Shown here: positions 16,685 to 24,233 of the stretch, in pieces
How the letters are laid out: each line of letters begins with the position of its first letter
Position numbering within the stretch: the stretch's first letter is position 1
Origin: Atopobiaceae bacterium
GTDB taxonomy: Bacteria; Actinomycetota; Coriobacteriia; Coriobacteriales; Atopobiaceae
Assembly (NCBI GenBank): GCA_017533825.1
Contig: JAFWIE010000048.1
Span: forward strand, 1 to 64,000
Direction of reading: 5' to 3'
Length of the DNA: 64,000 nucleotides
Notes under the pieces: model-generated
Told to the model about the DNA's origin: nothing
The model's database searches: none
What the model saw: the letters and a program-made list of their open reading frames with translations, nothing else
Program-made: the position numbers and the translations under genes

Positions 16685-17064
16685 GACCCGTCACCAACTG
16701 CCTGGGCACCCGGCACGGCGCCCTCTTCGCTGCCCTCGCCCTTGCCGGCGATGCGCTCGCGGTGCGCCCGCTGCCACATGCGGGTCCTCGCTGCCGCCTC
16801 CTCGACGGGCAGCGTGGGCGCCACGCACGTCGCGAACGCCTCGCCGTTCCTGCCGATCACGTGCTCGAGCCTGTCCAGGTCCACGGACCTCCAGCCACCT
16901 TTGAACATCTCCAGGACCAGCCCGCCGATCGCATACCTCACGGCCGTCTCCCCCTTCCGATCGGCCTCGGACTCGCGTGCCATTACCTCGCGCCGCCTCT
17001 CGCGCAGCATCGCTATCTGCGCCTCGATGCTCTGCGCCTGCTCCTCGAAGCTTTTCTTTCCCAT
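16681..17064 (-). CDS. Probable mobilization accessory protein (coiled-coil)
   Basis: The 127-aa protein starts MGKKSFEEQAQSIEAQIAML and carries a heptad-like coiled coil to about residue 40, then a GETAVRYAIGGLVLEMF block. This resembles the small TraC/TraD/MobC-type accessory proteins with a K-x-R...GxLxE core that sit opposite MobQ relaxases. GGAGG precedes the ATG at 17064. It is transcribed divergently from the relaxase across an operator-like palindrome. It probably helps assemble the relaxosome at oriT, though the family match is loose. Confidence 0.5.
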   Translation of the reverse strand: MGKKSFEEQAQSIEAQIAMLRERRREVMARESEADRKGETAVRYAIGGLVLEMFKGGWRSVDLDRLEHVIGRNGEAFATCVAPTLPVEEAAARTRMWQRAHRERIAGKGEGSEEGAVPGAQAVGDGS

Positions 17065-17107
17065 CGTTGCCTCCAATATCCAATTCCGTGCATAAAACCT
17101 TTGTCAA

Positions 17108-17142
17108 TGTATATTATACCGCATATTTTGGTATAATATACA
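17108..17142. promoter_or_regulatory. Divergent promoter/operator palindrome
   Basis: TGTATATTATACC (17108-17120) and GGTATAATATACA (17130-17142) are a perfect 13-bp inverted repeat with a 9-base spacer. Each arm contains a TATAAT box, one on each strand, facing the mobilization gene on the left and the relaxase on the right. A regulator bound here would control both directions. The -35 elements are not obvious. Confidence 0.75.
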
Positions 17143-17204
17143 CAGTATTAGTGCATAAGTGCACAACCACTATCCAAAGCTCCGCATAAAGGAAGGGAAA
17201 GGTC

Positions 17205-17441
17205 ATGAAGGACGACAGGACAAAGAGCACAGAACAAGTGCGCACTTATACCCCGAGATGCCCGCGGCACTCGGAGCGCGCCCTGCGGGGCCAAGGGCAC
17301 TCCGCGAGGGAGCACCGCGACCGCGGTCCACCATCTACGCTGCGCGGCGCCACGTGCGTGGCGCCTTGCCAGTCACGCCGCCCGAGGCGGCTTGGGCCCG
17401 CGCGCCTGCGGGCACGCGGTGGCGGGCGAGGCGGGAGGTGA
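17205..17441 (+). CDS. Possible 78-aa protein upstream of the relaxase
   Basis: An ATG at 17205 follows AGGAAGGGAAAGG, a good ribosome binding site, and the frame closes seven bases before the relaxase start. The peptide (MKDDRTKSTEQVRTYTPRC, then arginine-rich) has no recognised domain, and its second half looks like translated GC-rich non-coding DNA. The stretch also contains the nic-like sequence, so it may instead be oriT leader DNA. Coding status is uncertain. Confidence 0.3.
   Translation: MKDDRTKSTEQVRTYTPRCPRHSERALRGQGHSAREHRDRGPPSTLRGATCVAPCQSRRPRRLGPARLRARGGGRGGR
17235..17254 (+). other. Candidate oriT nic region
   Basis: AAGTGCGCACTTA on the plus strand resembles the TAAGTGCGCCCTTA core I recall for oriT sites of MobQ-type plasmids. 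It lies about 200 bp upstream of a MobQ-type relaxase. I see no clear adjoining inverted repeat of the classic kind, so this is a candidate only. Confidence 0.4.
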
Positions 17442-17447
17442 ACCAGC

Positions 17448-18587
17448 GTGGCAATCTACCACTTCCACGGCAAGGTCATCTCCCGCTCGTCCGGGCGCAC
17501 GTCCGTGGCGGCGGCCGCCTACATCAGCGGCACCAGGCTCACGTGCGAGCGGGACGGCCGCGTGCACGACTACTCGCACCGCACCGACGTTGTGCACAGC
17601 GAGATAGCCCTGCCCGAGGGCGCCCCGGACCGCTGGCTCGACCGCTCGACCCTGTGGAACGAGGTCGAGGCTACCGAGCGCGGCTGCAAGGCGCAGCTCT
17701 GCCGCAGCTTCGACGTCGCGCTGCCACGCGAGCTCACGAGGGCCGAGCAGCTTGGGTTGGCGCGTGCCTACGCCAAGTCCTTCGCCGAAGAGGGCATGGT
17801 CACGGACTGGGCCGTCCACGACAAGGGCGACGGTAATCGGCAGCACGACAAGGGCGACGGCAATCCGCATTTGCACCTGCAGATGCCGATGCGAGCCTGT
17901 GACAGGGATGGCTTCCTGCCCAAGTGCAAGTCCTGCTACGTGGTCCGAAACGCCAGCGGCGAGGAGAGGGAGGCCACCGCGGCCGAGGTCAAGGAGCTTG
18001 GCGGTCAGTGGGAGAAGGTCTTCACGTACCGCGGCAACAGGCGCCTCACGAAGACGGAGGCCGAGGCTGCGGACCTGCACCCCACTAGGGACCGCAAGTC
18101 GTCCAGCCCCGTCAAGCGCAAGATTCGCACGACCGACTGGGACTCCCCGGAGACGTACGAGTCTTGGCGCAAGCGGTGGGAGGACATGGCGAACGAGGCC
18201 CTTGCGGCCCACGGCAGTGACGAAAGGATAGACAGGCGCAGCTATGCCGAGCGAGGAATCGACCTGCTGCCCACGGTGCACCTCGGCCCCGACGTGGCCG
18301 CAATAGAGCGGGCCGCCAGGGAGGAGGCCAAGGCCTGCGGAGAGGAGTATGCGCCCGTGACCGAGCGGGCCAGGGAGAACGAAAGAAGACGGAAGATCAA
18401 CGAACTGATATTGGAGTTGGTGAGGATCATGACGGAGATGATCAGGACGAGGCTCGAGCACGCCAGAACGCTCGAGGGCAAGCGCCGTGCGCAACGTGCG
18501 ACGGCACGGAGAAGGCCAAGAAGGAAGGTCCCTTACGCACCGCAACGCGGCCGAAAGGTCAGCCCCCGAGGCGGGTACGGGAGATAA
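17448..18587 (+). CDS. mobA: MobQ-type (MobA/MobL) relaxase
   Basis: It would nick oriT and stay attached to the 5' end for conjugative transfer. The family opening is MAIYHFHGKVISRSSGRTSVAAAAYISG with the likely catalytic Tyr near residue 25. The metal-binding triad is in NPHLHLQMP (about residues 139-147). Just before it the peptide HDKGDGN occurs twice, from a 27-bp tandem duplication. The protein is 379 aa with a basic C-terminus and no primase or helicase extension. The GTG start has GGGAGGTGA upstream. With no coupling protein or secretion genes in the window, the element is probably mobilized by a helper. Confidence 0.88.
   Translation: MAIYHFHGKVISRSSGRTSVAAAAYISGTRLTCERDGRVHDYSHRTDVVHSEIALPEGAPDRWLDRSTLWNEVEATERGCKAQLCRSFDVALPRELTRAEQLGLARAYAKSFAEEGMVTDWAVHDKGDGNRQHDKGDGNPHLHLQMPMRACDRDGFLPKCKSCYVVRNASGEEREATAAEVKELGGQWEKVFTYRGNRRLTKTEAEAADLHPTRDRKSSSPVKRKIRTTDWDSPETYESWRKRWEDMANEALAAHGSDERIDRRSYAERGIDLLPTVHLGPDVAAIERAAREEAKACGEEYAPVTERARENERRRKINELILELVRIMTEMIRTRLEHARTLEGKRRAQRATARRRPRRKVPYAPQRGRKVSPRGGYGR
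17817..17870 (+). repeat. 27-bp tandem duplication inside the relaxase gene
   Basis: Units 17817-17843 and 17844-17870 start with the same 21 bases (one difference), encoding HDKGDGN twice, followed by RQ in the first and PH in the second. The reading frame is kept. It sits directly before the histidine triad of the relaxase. Confidence 0.85.
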
Positions 18588-18602
18588 GGGAGTTGGTTAG
18601 AG

Positions 18603-19046
18603 GTGGAAATCAAGCTTTTCTTTAGCTCGGAGGACGGCAACAGCGTCGTCGTCGAGTCGCACAGGCTGCCGGATTATGCCGGTAGGACGATCACCAGAGC
18701 CGCGAGTGACGACACGGGGGCGGACGTAACGTCATCGGATGCGGACATGGTTTCGGACGTGATCGACACGGTTCAGGTCAACGAGCAGGGTGTGTACCTA
18801 TCGAGGAGAGTCGTGGTCGGCAGGCAGGCGGGCGTGCAGGCGTCCGTGGAGGGCAGGCCTACCGGACTGTCACACAGCGTCCGCATCTGCAGGCCGGAGC
18901 GCATGCAGGACCTCGGGCGCGTGATGGTTGACAACGAGGTGGTGTGGCCCGCTGAAGAGGCCGAGGCGGCGTCCGAGGACCCCGCGGCAGCGGCACTCGG
19001 CAAGGTGGGCGAGCAGCTCGACCAGCTGGTGCGCCAAGGCACTTAA
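18603..19046 (+). CDS. Hypothetical protein downstream of the relaxase, 147 aa
   Basis: A GTG start 15 bases after the relaxase stop and a shared downstream terminator suggest one operon with the relaxase. The product begins MEIKLFFSSEDGNSVVVES, is acidic, and has no membrane segment or domain I know. Its C-terminal part (EEAEAASEDPAAAALGKVG) is alanine- and glutamate-rich and likely helical. The ribosome binding site is weak (GGGAG about 20 bases upstream), so translation may depend on the relaxase. A transfer-accessory role is a guess from context. Confidence 0.55.
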   Translation: MEIKLFFSSEDGNSVVVESHRLPDYAGRTITRAASDDTGADVTSSDADMVSDVIDTVQVNEQGVYLSRRVVVGRQAGVQASVEGRPTGLSHSVRICRPERMQDLGRVMVDNEVVWPAEEAEAASEDPAAAALGKVGEQLDQLVRQGT

Positions 19047-19075
19047 ACGGCATCAGGCTTTCCGAAGAGGAGCGA

Positions 19076-19112
19076 AAGAGACCCCAGGCGAGAGCCCAGG
19101 GTCTCTTCTTCT
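19076..19112 (+). terminator. Terminator of the relaxase operon
   Basis: AAGAGACCC and GGGTCTCTT form a 9-bp stem followed by a CTTCTTCT pyrimidine run, 30 bases after the 147-aa gene. Confidence 0.8.
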
Positions 19113-19155
19113 TCTCACGCTTCTACAGATACGGCCTTGCGGGCCACCACCGGCC

Positions 19156-19560
19156 TCAGGAGCAGCTGGTGGGTGCAACCAGTTCATCGAGATCGGTGTA
19201 ACTACAGCGCACGCAGAGCTCGTCAACGTTGGGGCATTGGACCAGTCGCGCTAGGCGATTGGAAACCTGCCTTACGACCACGGGATCGCTGGGCACCTCG
19301 AGCACGTTCACGAGCATCCTTCGACTTGCCACTTCCCCTGTGCTCGGCAGGAGCCAGAGGTTGACCTGCACCACGTTCGTGCCGGCACGTCGGTTCACCG
19401 CGTAGTTTGCCACCTCTATGTCATGGCGCTCGTCGATGTCGCGGTAGATGTCCGCCCAGACAGACGTGGGATCCCCATCGATGTGGTACTCGGTGCCCAG
19501 CTCTCGGCAGTAGTCATCCAACAACGTGCGTGCCTCTTCGGCTCTCTTCTTGCTTCTCAT
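19156..19560 (-). CDS. Hypothetical protein, 134 aa
   Basis: Starts MRSKKRAEEARTLLDDYCRE with AAAGGAA upstream, continues HIDGDPTSVWADIYRDIDER and NVVQVNLWLLPSTGEV, and ends in a cysteine-containing tail. It looks like a soluble alpha/beta protein with no family I recognise. It is the last of three small minus-strand genes lying between the relaxase terminator and the primase gene, convergent with the relaxase operon. Confidence 0.55.
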   Translation of the reverse strand: MRSKKRAEEARTLLDDYCRELGTEYHIDGDPTSVWADIYRDIDERHDIEVANYAVNRRAGTNVVQVNLWLLPSTGEVASRRMLVNVLEVPSDPVVVRQVSNRLARLVQCPNVDELCVRCSYTDLDELVAPTSCS

Positions 19561-19634
19561 TTTCGTTCCTTTCTATTTCAGGCCTAGGCCAGCCGAGCGC
19601 AACCATGCCCTGCTGGCCCAGGTAGCCATGCCCA

Positions 19635-19976
19635 TCAGCCTTCGTAGTCGTCGACAACGTTGCCCTCGGCGTCCTCGATCCAGGCACCCTCCATGTCCAT
19701 GCCGGGCACCTGCTCGCACGCGAACTCGACGATGTCGCTGTAGCAGTCCCAGTAGTAGAGCGCCGGGTCGTCCTCGCGGGGGTCGGGGCCGACCGAGAGC
19801 CAGCCGTGGTGGCCGTAGACCTCCGCGCGATGGATGCCGTCGGTCACCACGTAGGCTAGTTCCGGCGACGGCACCTTTGATAGCGCCTCCAGCACCTGGG
19901 GGCTGGCGGTTGCCAGCGCCTTATCGTTGATTGCCGACTCGAAGAGGTCGAGCCAGTACTGCGCAGTCCCGCTCAT
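19635..19976 (-). CDS. Hypothetical acidic protein, 113 aa
   Basis: The ATG overlaps the stop of the upstream gene in an ATGA tetranucleotide and also has its own AGGAGGTG ribosome binding site, so co-expression with the 226-aa gene is likely. The protein is strongly acidic, with SVGPDPREDDPALYYWDCYS and a tail IEDAEGNVVDDYEG. Acidic small proteins on elements are sometimes DNA mimics or anti-restriction factors, but nothing here proves that. No family is recognised. Confidence 0.55.
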   Translation of the reverse strand: MSGTAQYWLDLFESAINDKALATASPQVLEALSKVPSPELAYVVTDGIHRAEVYGHHGWLSVGPDPREDDPALYYWDCYSDIVEFACEQVPGMDMEGAWIEDAEGNVVDDYEG

Positions 19977-20653
19977 CGTGCACCTCCTAGCTCAGACGTG
20001 GCGACCAAGGCATCACCGAGGAAGTTCGGAAGGCCAAACTCGTTGCATGCGAAGTCCTCGCCATACTCCTGCCAGACCGCTCCAACGCCCCCCTCATCGA
20101 GGACCTCGTCGTACCCTTCTGGGAGCCATCCCTCAGGAAACCATGACGAGCCCGTCCGGGACCCCTCGCCGTCGAACACGCCGACGTAGGCCACGTCGGC
20201 CTCTTCTCGGCACATGCTGGGGGCGGCGGGCTTCCTTGCATCCGTGATGCCCTTCGGGAGGCCTGTATCTGGCCGCAAAGCCCGCAGCTGTTTCGATACG
20301 GCGTCATACTGCCGCATGAGCCAGTCGACCACGTGCTCGCACTCATCGCAGTAGCAGTCGAAGCCGAGCGCCTCCGCCGCTGCCTGTACGTCCTCGTCTC
20401 GTCCATACGAAACGCTCCTGAGGACCGGTACCGTGTAGGTCACGTCACCGTCGGTCTCCTCGTAGCACTCGCCCGTCTCCACCCACTCGTACTCGTAACG
20501 ATCGAGCTCGTCGCTCATGTAAATCTGCCAAACCGGTCGGAGGTATTCCCCAATCCAGTTACGTACGTGCCTCAGTGCCTTGGCACCGTCGTCTTCGTTG
20601 CTCCGCATTTCGCCGGGATGCGTCCCCGTTGTTCTACCATCGTTGTGCAACAT
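19973..20653 (-). CDS. Hypothetical acidic protein, 226 aa
   Basis: I place the start at the ATG at 20653 (MLHNDGRTTGTHPGEMRS), which has AAAGGAACG upstream; the frame extends further but without a site. The protein is acidic, with a WVETGECYEETDGDVTYTV segment and a CYCDECEHVVDWLMRQYD segment whose cysteines could bind a metal. No known domain is visible. It is coupled by ATGA overlap to the 113-aa gene. Its first residues (MLH) and leader resemble those of the primase gene, so the two promoter regions may share a regulator. Confidence 0.55.
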   Translation of the reverse strand: MLHNDGRTTGTHPGEMRSNEDDGAKALRHVRNWIGEYLRPVWQIYMSDELDRYEYEWVETGECYEETDGDVTYTVPVLRSVSYGRDEDVQAAAEALGFDCYCDECEHVVDWLMRQYDAVSKQLRALRPDTGLPKGITDARKPAAPSMCREEADVAYVGVFDGEGSRTGSSWFPEGWLPEGYDEVLDEGGVGAVWQEYGEDFACNEFGLPNFLGDALVATSELGGAR

Positions 20654-20771
20654 GGTCGTTCCTTTCTTGAGCCGTTGCTTTCCGCGTGCGTGCCGTATGC
20701 CACGCATGCCCATTGCCATTTTGAAGCCCGCCAAGTCTTGCCCGTGGCGGGGTCGGGCTGACGCCAGGCAA

Positions 20772-20814
20772 TCGTCGCCTGCCCACGGTACAGGGCTCCT
20801 TGGGCAGGCGACGA
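20772..20814 (-). terminator. Terminator of the primase-helicase gene
   Basis: TCGTCGCCTGCCCA and TGGGCAGGCGACGA form a perfect 14-bp stem with a 15-base loop, starting 6 bases after the stop at 20820. No T-run follows on the minus strand. Confidence 0.7.
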
Positions 20815-20819
20815 GATCG

Positions 20820-23591
20820 CTACTCCTCGTAACGGGCGAGTTCCTCCCACCATTCGTCCGACACCAAGATGTTGCCGCCGCGGTCGGGCGCCGGGAGCTC
20901 AGAGACCGGTCTCACCCCGAGGCTGACCCTCTCCACCCTGTGGTTCTCGCGGCGATCGCCGGAGTTGGACACGGATACCGATGTCATTGTCTGCCGTATT
21001 CCAATGACCTCGCAGTAGGCCACACGCTTAGCGCGCTCAGCCTCGTACATCTCGGCGATGGCGAAGGCGCCGTACTGCACCGTACGGACCCTTTCCATCA
21101 CACCGCCTTCAGACTCCTCATAGCGCTCGGCACGCGTGGTGATGCAAGCAATGCCCCTGCACCTCGTCGTCACCTCGTCGTTGAATCGATTGATGGCGAC
21201 CGCCTTGAGCTGGGATCGTCTGCACCATGCGCAGTAGTGGTCGTAGACGGTCTGGCGGCGCTGCATGTGCAGGTCGCCCTCCGTGAGACCGACGTGGTCC
21301 ATCCAGGCAAGTACCGACGAGTTCTCGAGGGTAATCTTCCGGAGCTCAGCCTCGGACGCGTAGTTCGGCGTGAAACGGAACTTATCTTGGGCAAGCATCC
21401 TCTGCCCCTCCTCGATGACCAATCGTATGAGGTAGGCCATGGCCTCCGGGCGTCCCATCTTCTCGACTATATTGGGGTCGGCGTCTTGGGAGTAATCGCC
21501 AGTCGAGGTCCTGAAACTGTGGGTGAACGGGATCACAAAGAGCCTGCGCTCGGCGGCCTTGTCGATGCCCCCCTCCACACGTGGGAAGCTGTTGCCAATG
21601 ATCACCACCTGGCAGTACGGTCGGAACGTGAAGCCGTTGAGGTTCTTCACGTCGGCCTTAATCAAGTCGTTGCCGACGGTCTTCTTCCATGTCGAGGCCT
21701 TGCCGCCCGTCAGGTACTCGCTCGAGATTTCTGAGCAGAAGTTCGCTGTCTTGCCAGCCATGTCGCCGACTTCGAAACGGTTGTCCATTCTGTCCAGCCC
21801 GAGGAACGCCGCGTTTCCAGTCCCTATGAGCTCCGTGGCAACGTCGATGAACTTGGACTTGCCGTTGCCGCCATCGCCGATCAGCACCGCGGCCTGCTCG
21901 TGGTGGGTGTATCGCGTCAGGCACGTGAAGAGGACCTGGAGCAGGTTGGCCCTAACGTCCTCATGGCCATCGGCGAGGACGTCCAGGAAGGTGTCAACGT
22001 AGTCTACAGGCGCAGCATTCAGGTCGAGCGGGTGCGGAATCGGGTTCGGCACGCGGTCGCGCCAAGAGTACTCGCCATGAGGCCTCACTTCTCCGGTGGA
22101 GCAGTCAAAAATGCAGTTCTCGAAGCACACGAGCCCTCGTGCGGGCATGTCGAAGCGTCGAGTGACCTCGAGCTGGGCAAGCACCTTCTTGACGACGCTG
22201 CTGTTCGACTCCGAGGAGCCTCCCTTACGAGCCAACTCGACGAAATAGCGGATCCACGCCGGCCCAAAGCGGTAGCGCTCACCGTCCCAGATGGCCGGGG
22301 CGCCGTCCATCGTGCAAGCGTGCATCCCGTAGAGGAGAGCCTCGACCATCTTGTCCTGGTGGTAGACGGTCATATTCTTCTTTTCGTCGTACGTGAAGAC
22401 CCCGAAGGCCTCGATGACATCAGCGACATATCGCTCCATGCCGAGCTCCTCCTCGGAGGGACCGTCCACGGCCTCTTCCTCGGCCAAGTGATTGTCTCGG
22501 CTGCCGCCCTTCTCCTTCGACAGCGCCCACGTAATAATCTGCCAGAGCTCGACCTCACCAATGGGCTCCTCGCACACCCTCTCGTTGAAGGCGTGGACGA
22601 GGCTGGCAATCCTATCGTCGTCATAGCCTTTCGCCTGCAGGTGCGCCGAATACCTCACTATGGCGTCATGGCGCTCACCGCGGGGGACGAAGAGAGGCAT
22701 CGAGTAGGGCAGCCATTCTCCTGCGGCCTGAGCACCTTGGCCGGCATCCTCCTTGCCCCTGCCCTTGTCGGAGAAGACGAGGTCAAGGAGCGCCTCGACC
22801 TCTTCGTCCGCCGCGGCGATCAGAGACGGGTCGAACTTGCCGCCAGCCCACTGGTACTCGCCGGCGCTGCCGTCCGCCTTGGCGATGCGCGTGGGTGCCA
22901 CGGTGATTCCGCCGCCGGTGCCACGCACGTCGATGCGCAGGTTACCGTTGGCGACGCAACCGCGCGGCTTGTCGCTCACGTAGTAGAGGTGTCGGCCGCC
23001 TCTTGGGGAGGTCGCCTCGAGCGTGCTCGGGAGCGTGTGTGGGGTGCCGTCGATCTTTCCGGAGCACCAGTCGTCGATGGACTTGAGCCCGTCAGGACCG
23101 CCCTCCACCTTGGCTGCGTCGACGTCGATCACGATCAGGTGCTTGCCGGCATGGACGCCAGCAGTGACGAGCCCCGTCCTGAGCGCCACGCCCAGGTTCG
23201 TGCAGTGCGGCCACCATCCGTCGATCGCCGCCTGGTCTCTCGTGGCGTCCTTGTAGCCGTGGGCCGTCGCGGGCGCCTTGGCCTCGTGGGTGACGCCGTC
23301 TTGCTGCCATACCGGATAGACGTCGAAGCCGGCGTTGGCGTACTCGGTGGCGGCAGCGTGCGCCGCGCTCTCCGTAGCGGCGTCAACCTGCAGGTCCTCG
23401 AAGCTGATGTCCGCCGTCTGCGCCGTCGCCTCGTCGGCTGGCTTGGCGCGGCCATCATGGGCAGGCGTCTGCGGCTTCGCCCCGATCGCCACCTCGGCTG
23501 CAAGCTGCTTGCCGACGTCGGCTATTATGGACTCTGGTACGGTGTCTCCAAGATTGGAGACTGGTGGTGGTTCGATGCTCTTGTGTAGCAT
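20820..23591 (-). CDS. Prim-Pol primase fused to a D5-type SF3 helicase
   Basis: This 923-aa replication protein combines DNA priming and unwinding. The N-terminal part (about residues 60-270) is a bifunctional primase/polymerase domain, with NAGFDVYPVWQ, the metal-binding IVIDVDA near residue 155, and RGGRHLYYVSD. The C-terminal half is a D5/P4-type superfamily 3 helicase with Walker A GDGGNGKS near residue 575, a QVVIIGNSFPRV sensor-like segment and GIDKAAERRLFVIPF. Such fusions drive replication of P4-like satellites and integrative elements. The start is the ATG at 23591 (MLHKSIEPPPVS) with AGGAAAGG upstream. It is the last large gene before the tRNA. Confidence 0.88.
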   Translation of the reverse strand: MLHKSIEPPPVSNLGDTVPESIIADVGKQLAAEVAIGAKPQTPAHDGRAKPADEATAQTADISFEDLQVDAATESAAHAAATEYANAGFDVYPVWQQDGVTHEAKAPATAHGYKDATRDQAAIDGWWPHCTNLGVALRTGLVTAGVHAGKHLIVIDVDAAKVEGGPDGLKSIDDWCSGKIDGTPHTLPSTLEATSPRGGRHLYYVSDKPRGCVANGNLRIDVRGTGGGITVAPTRIAKADGSAGEYQWAGGKFDPSLIAAADEEVEALLDLVFSDKGRGKEDAGQGAQAAGEWLPYSMPLFVPRGERHDAIVRYSAHLQAKGYDDDRIASLVHAFNERVCEEPIGEVELWQIITWALSKEKGGSRDNHLAEEEAVDGPSEEELGMERYVADVIEAFGVFTYDEKKNMTVYHQDKMVEALLYGMHACTMDGAPAIWDGERYRFGPAWIRYFVELARKGGSSESNSSVVKKVLAQLEVTRRFDMPARGLVCFENCIFDCSTGEVRPHGEYSWRDRVPNPIPHPLDLNAAPVDYVDTFLDVLADGHEDVRANLLQVLFTCLTRYTHHEQAAVLIGDGGNGKSKFIDVATELIGTGNAAFLGLDRMDNRFEVGDMAGKTANFCSEISSEYLTGGKASTWKKTVGNDLIKADVKNLNGFTFRPYCQVVIIGNSFPRVEGGIDKAAERRLFVIPFTHSFRTSTGDYSQDADPNIVEKMGRPEAMAYLIRLVIEEGQRMLAQDKFRFTPNYASEAELRKITLENSSVLAWMDHVGLTEGDLHMQRRQTVYDHYCAWCRRSQLKAVAINRFNDEVTTRCRGIACITTRAERYEESEGGVMERVRTVQYGAFAIAEMYEAERAKRVAYCEVIGIRQTMTSVSVSNSGDRRENHRVERVSLGVRPVSELPAPDRGGNILVSDEWWEELARYEE

Positions 23592-24034
23592 GATCGCACC
23601 TTGCCTTTCCTGCAGGTGCGACGGCCTAAAAAAGGGAAAGCCGGCACACCTGCATTTCACAGATGTACCGGCTCGAGCACGACCGTTGGTTTCTATGTTA
23701 CGCCGACGCACTCGCTCGCATTACCAGGATGTCGACGCGACGCCCGTTGGCGCCATTATTGGTTATTCCCCAACCAGGCGGGGTCTATACCCCATGTTTC
23801 AAAAATAATTTCTAAGCTGAAATTAGGAATCTTTCTTTCCGCGTTGCCAAGCCGACTGTTCGCTGCACACGCTGTAAAGGTAATCGTCGAACTGGATCTA
23901 CTACAAGAAGCCCACATGCGAATAGAGTAATTCGTTGCCACCATAGGGGCTGCACGTCGCTTGCAAGTTGCACGTTAGCGTTCTCTGGCCCAAAACGTAA
24001 AACGACGCCGTAAAACACCACTTATTCACAATAT
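23592..24034. other. AT-richer gap between primase and tRNA, likely element end
   Basis: No solid gene is visible. A minus-strand frame at 23756-23944 ends in GNAERKIPNFSLEIIFETWG, which resembles the end of an XRE helix-turn-helix domain, but its first half does not, so it may be a remnant. A hairpin with AGCCGG/CCGGCT arms lies at about 23638-23674 in the primase leader, and AATTTC/GAAATT arms at 23810-23827 look operator-like. The element boundary is probably in or next to this stretch. Confidence 0.4.
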
Positions 24035-24038
24035 AAAA

Positions 24039-24064
24039 GGCCGGAGGATTTTACCCCTCCGACC
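24039..24064 (-). terminator. Terminator of the tRNA-Val gene
   Basis: On the minus strand GGTCGGAGG pairs with CCTCCGGCC and is followed by TTTTATAT, 11 bases past the CCA end of the tRNA. Confidence 0.85.
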
Positions 24065-24074
24065 TCGTGTTTCC

Positions 24075-24149
24075 TGGTGGGCGATGACGGGTTCGAACCG
24101 CCGACCTTGTGCTTGTAAGGCACCTGCGCCACCACTGCGCCAATCGCCC
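24075..24149 (-). tRNA. tRNA-Val, anticodon UAC
   Basis: The minus strand folds as a cloverleaf. The acceptor GGGCGAT pairs with ATCGCCC, followed by A and an encoded CCA. The anticodon loop is CTTACAA between GTGC and GCAC, and the T-arm is GGCGG-TTCGAAC-CCGTC. The anticodon TAC reads valine codons GTA/GTG. The gene faces the accessory region with its 3' end, the usual target for tyrosine-recombinase integration. Confidence 0.95.
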
Positions 24150-24220
24150 GTGTCGTCATAGTCTAGCAGAGAGTCACACGCTATGTAACGGAGATTTCGG
24201 AGAATCTCGACTCAGTAGGC

Positions 24221-24226
24221 TATACT
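24221..24226 (+). promoter_or_regulatory. -10 box of murE, possibly leaderless
   Basis: TATACT ends seven bases before the ATG at 24234, so transcription would begin at or just before the start codon. No Shine-Dalgarno sequence is present in front of this ATG. A clear -35 is not visible. Confidence 0.5.
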
Positions 24227-24233
24227 TGTCGCC

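Noticed and set aside
1-24000. Integrase or transposase gene in the accessory region
   Set aside because: No tyrosine or serine recombinase or DDE transposase motif is seen in any plausible gene, so mobility functions are limited to the relaxase.
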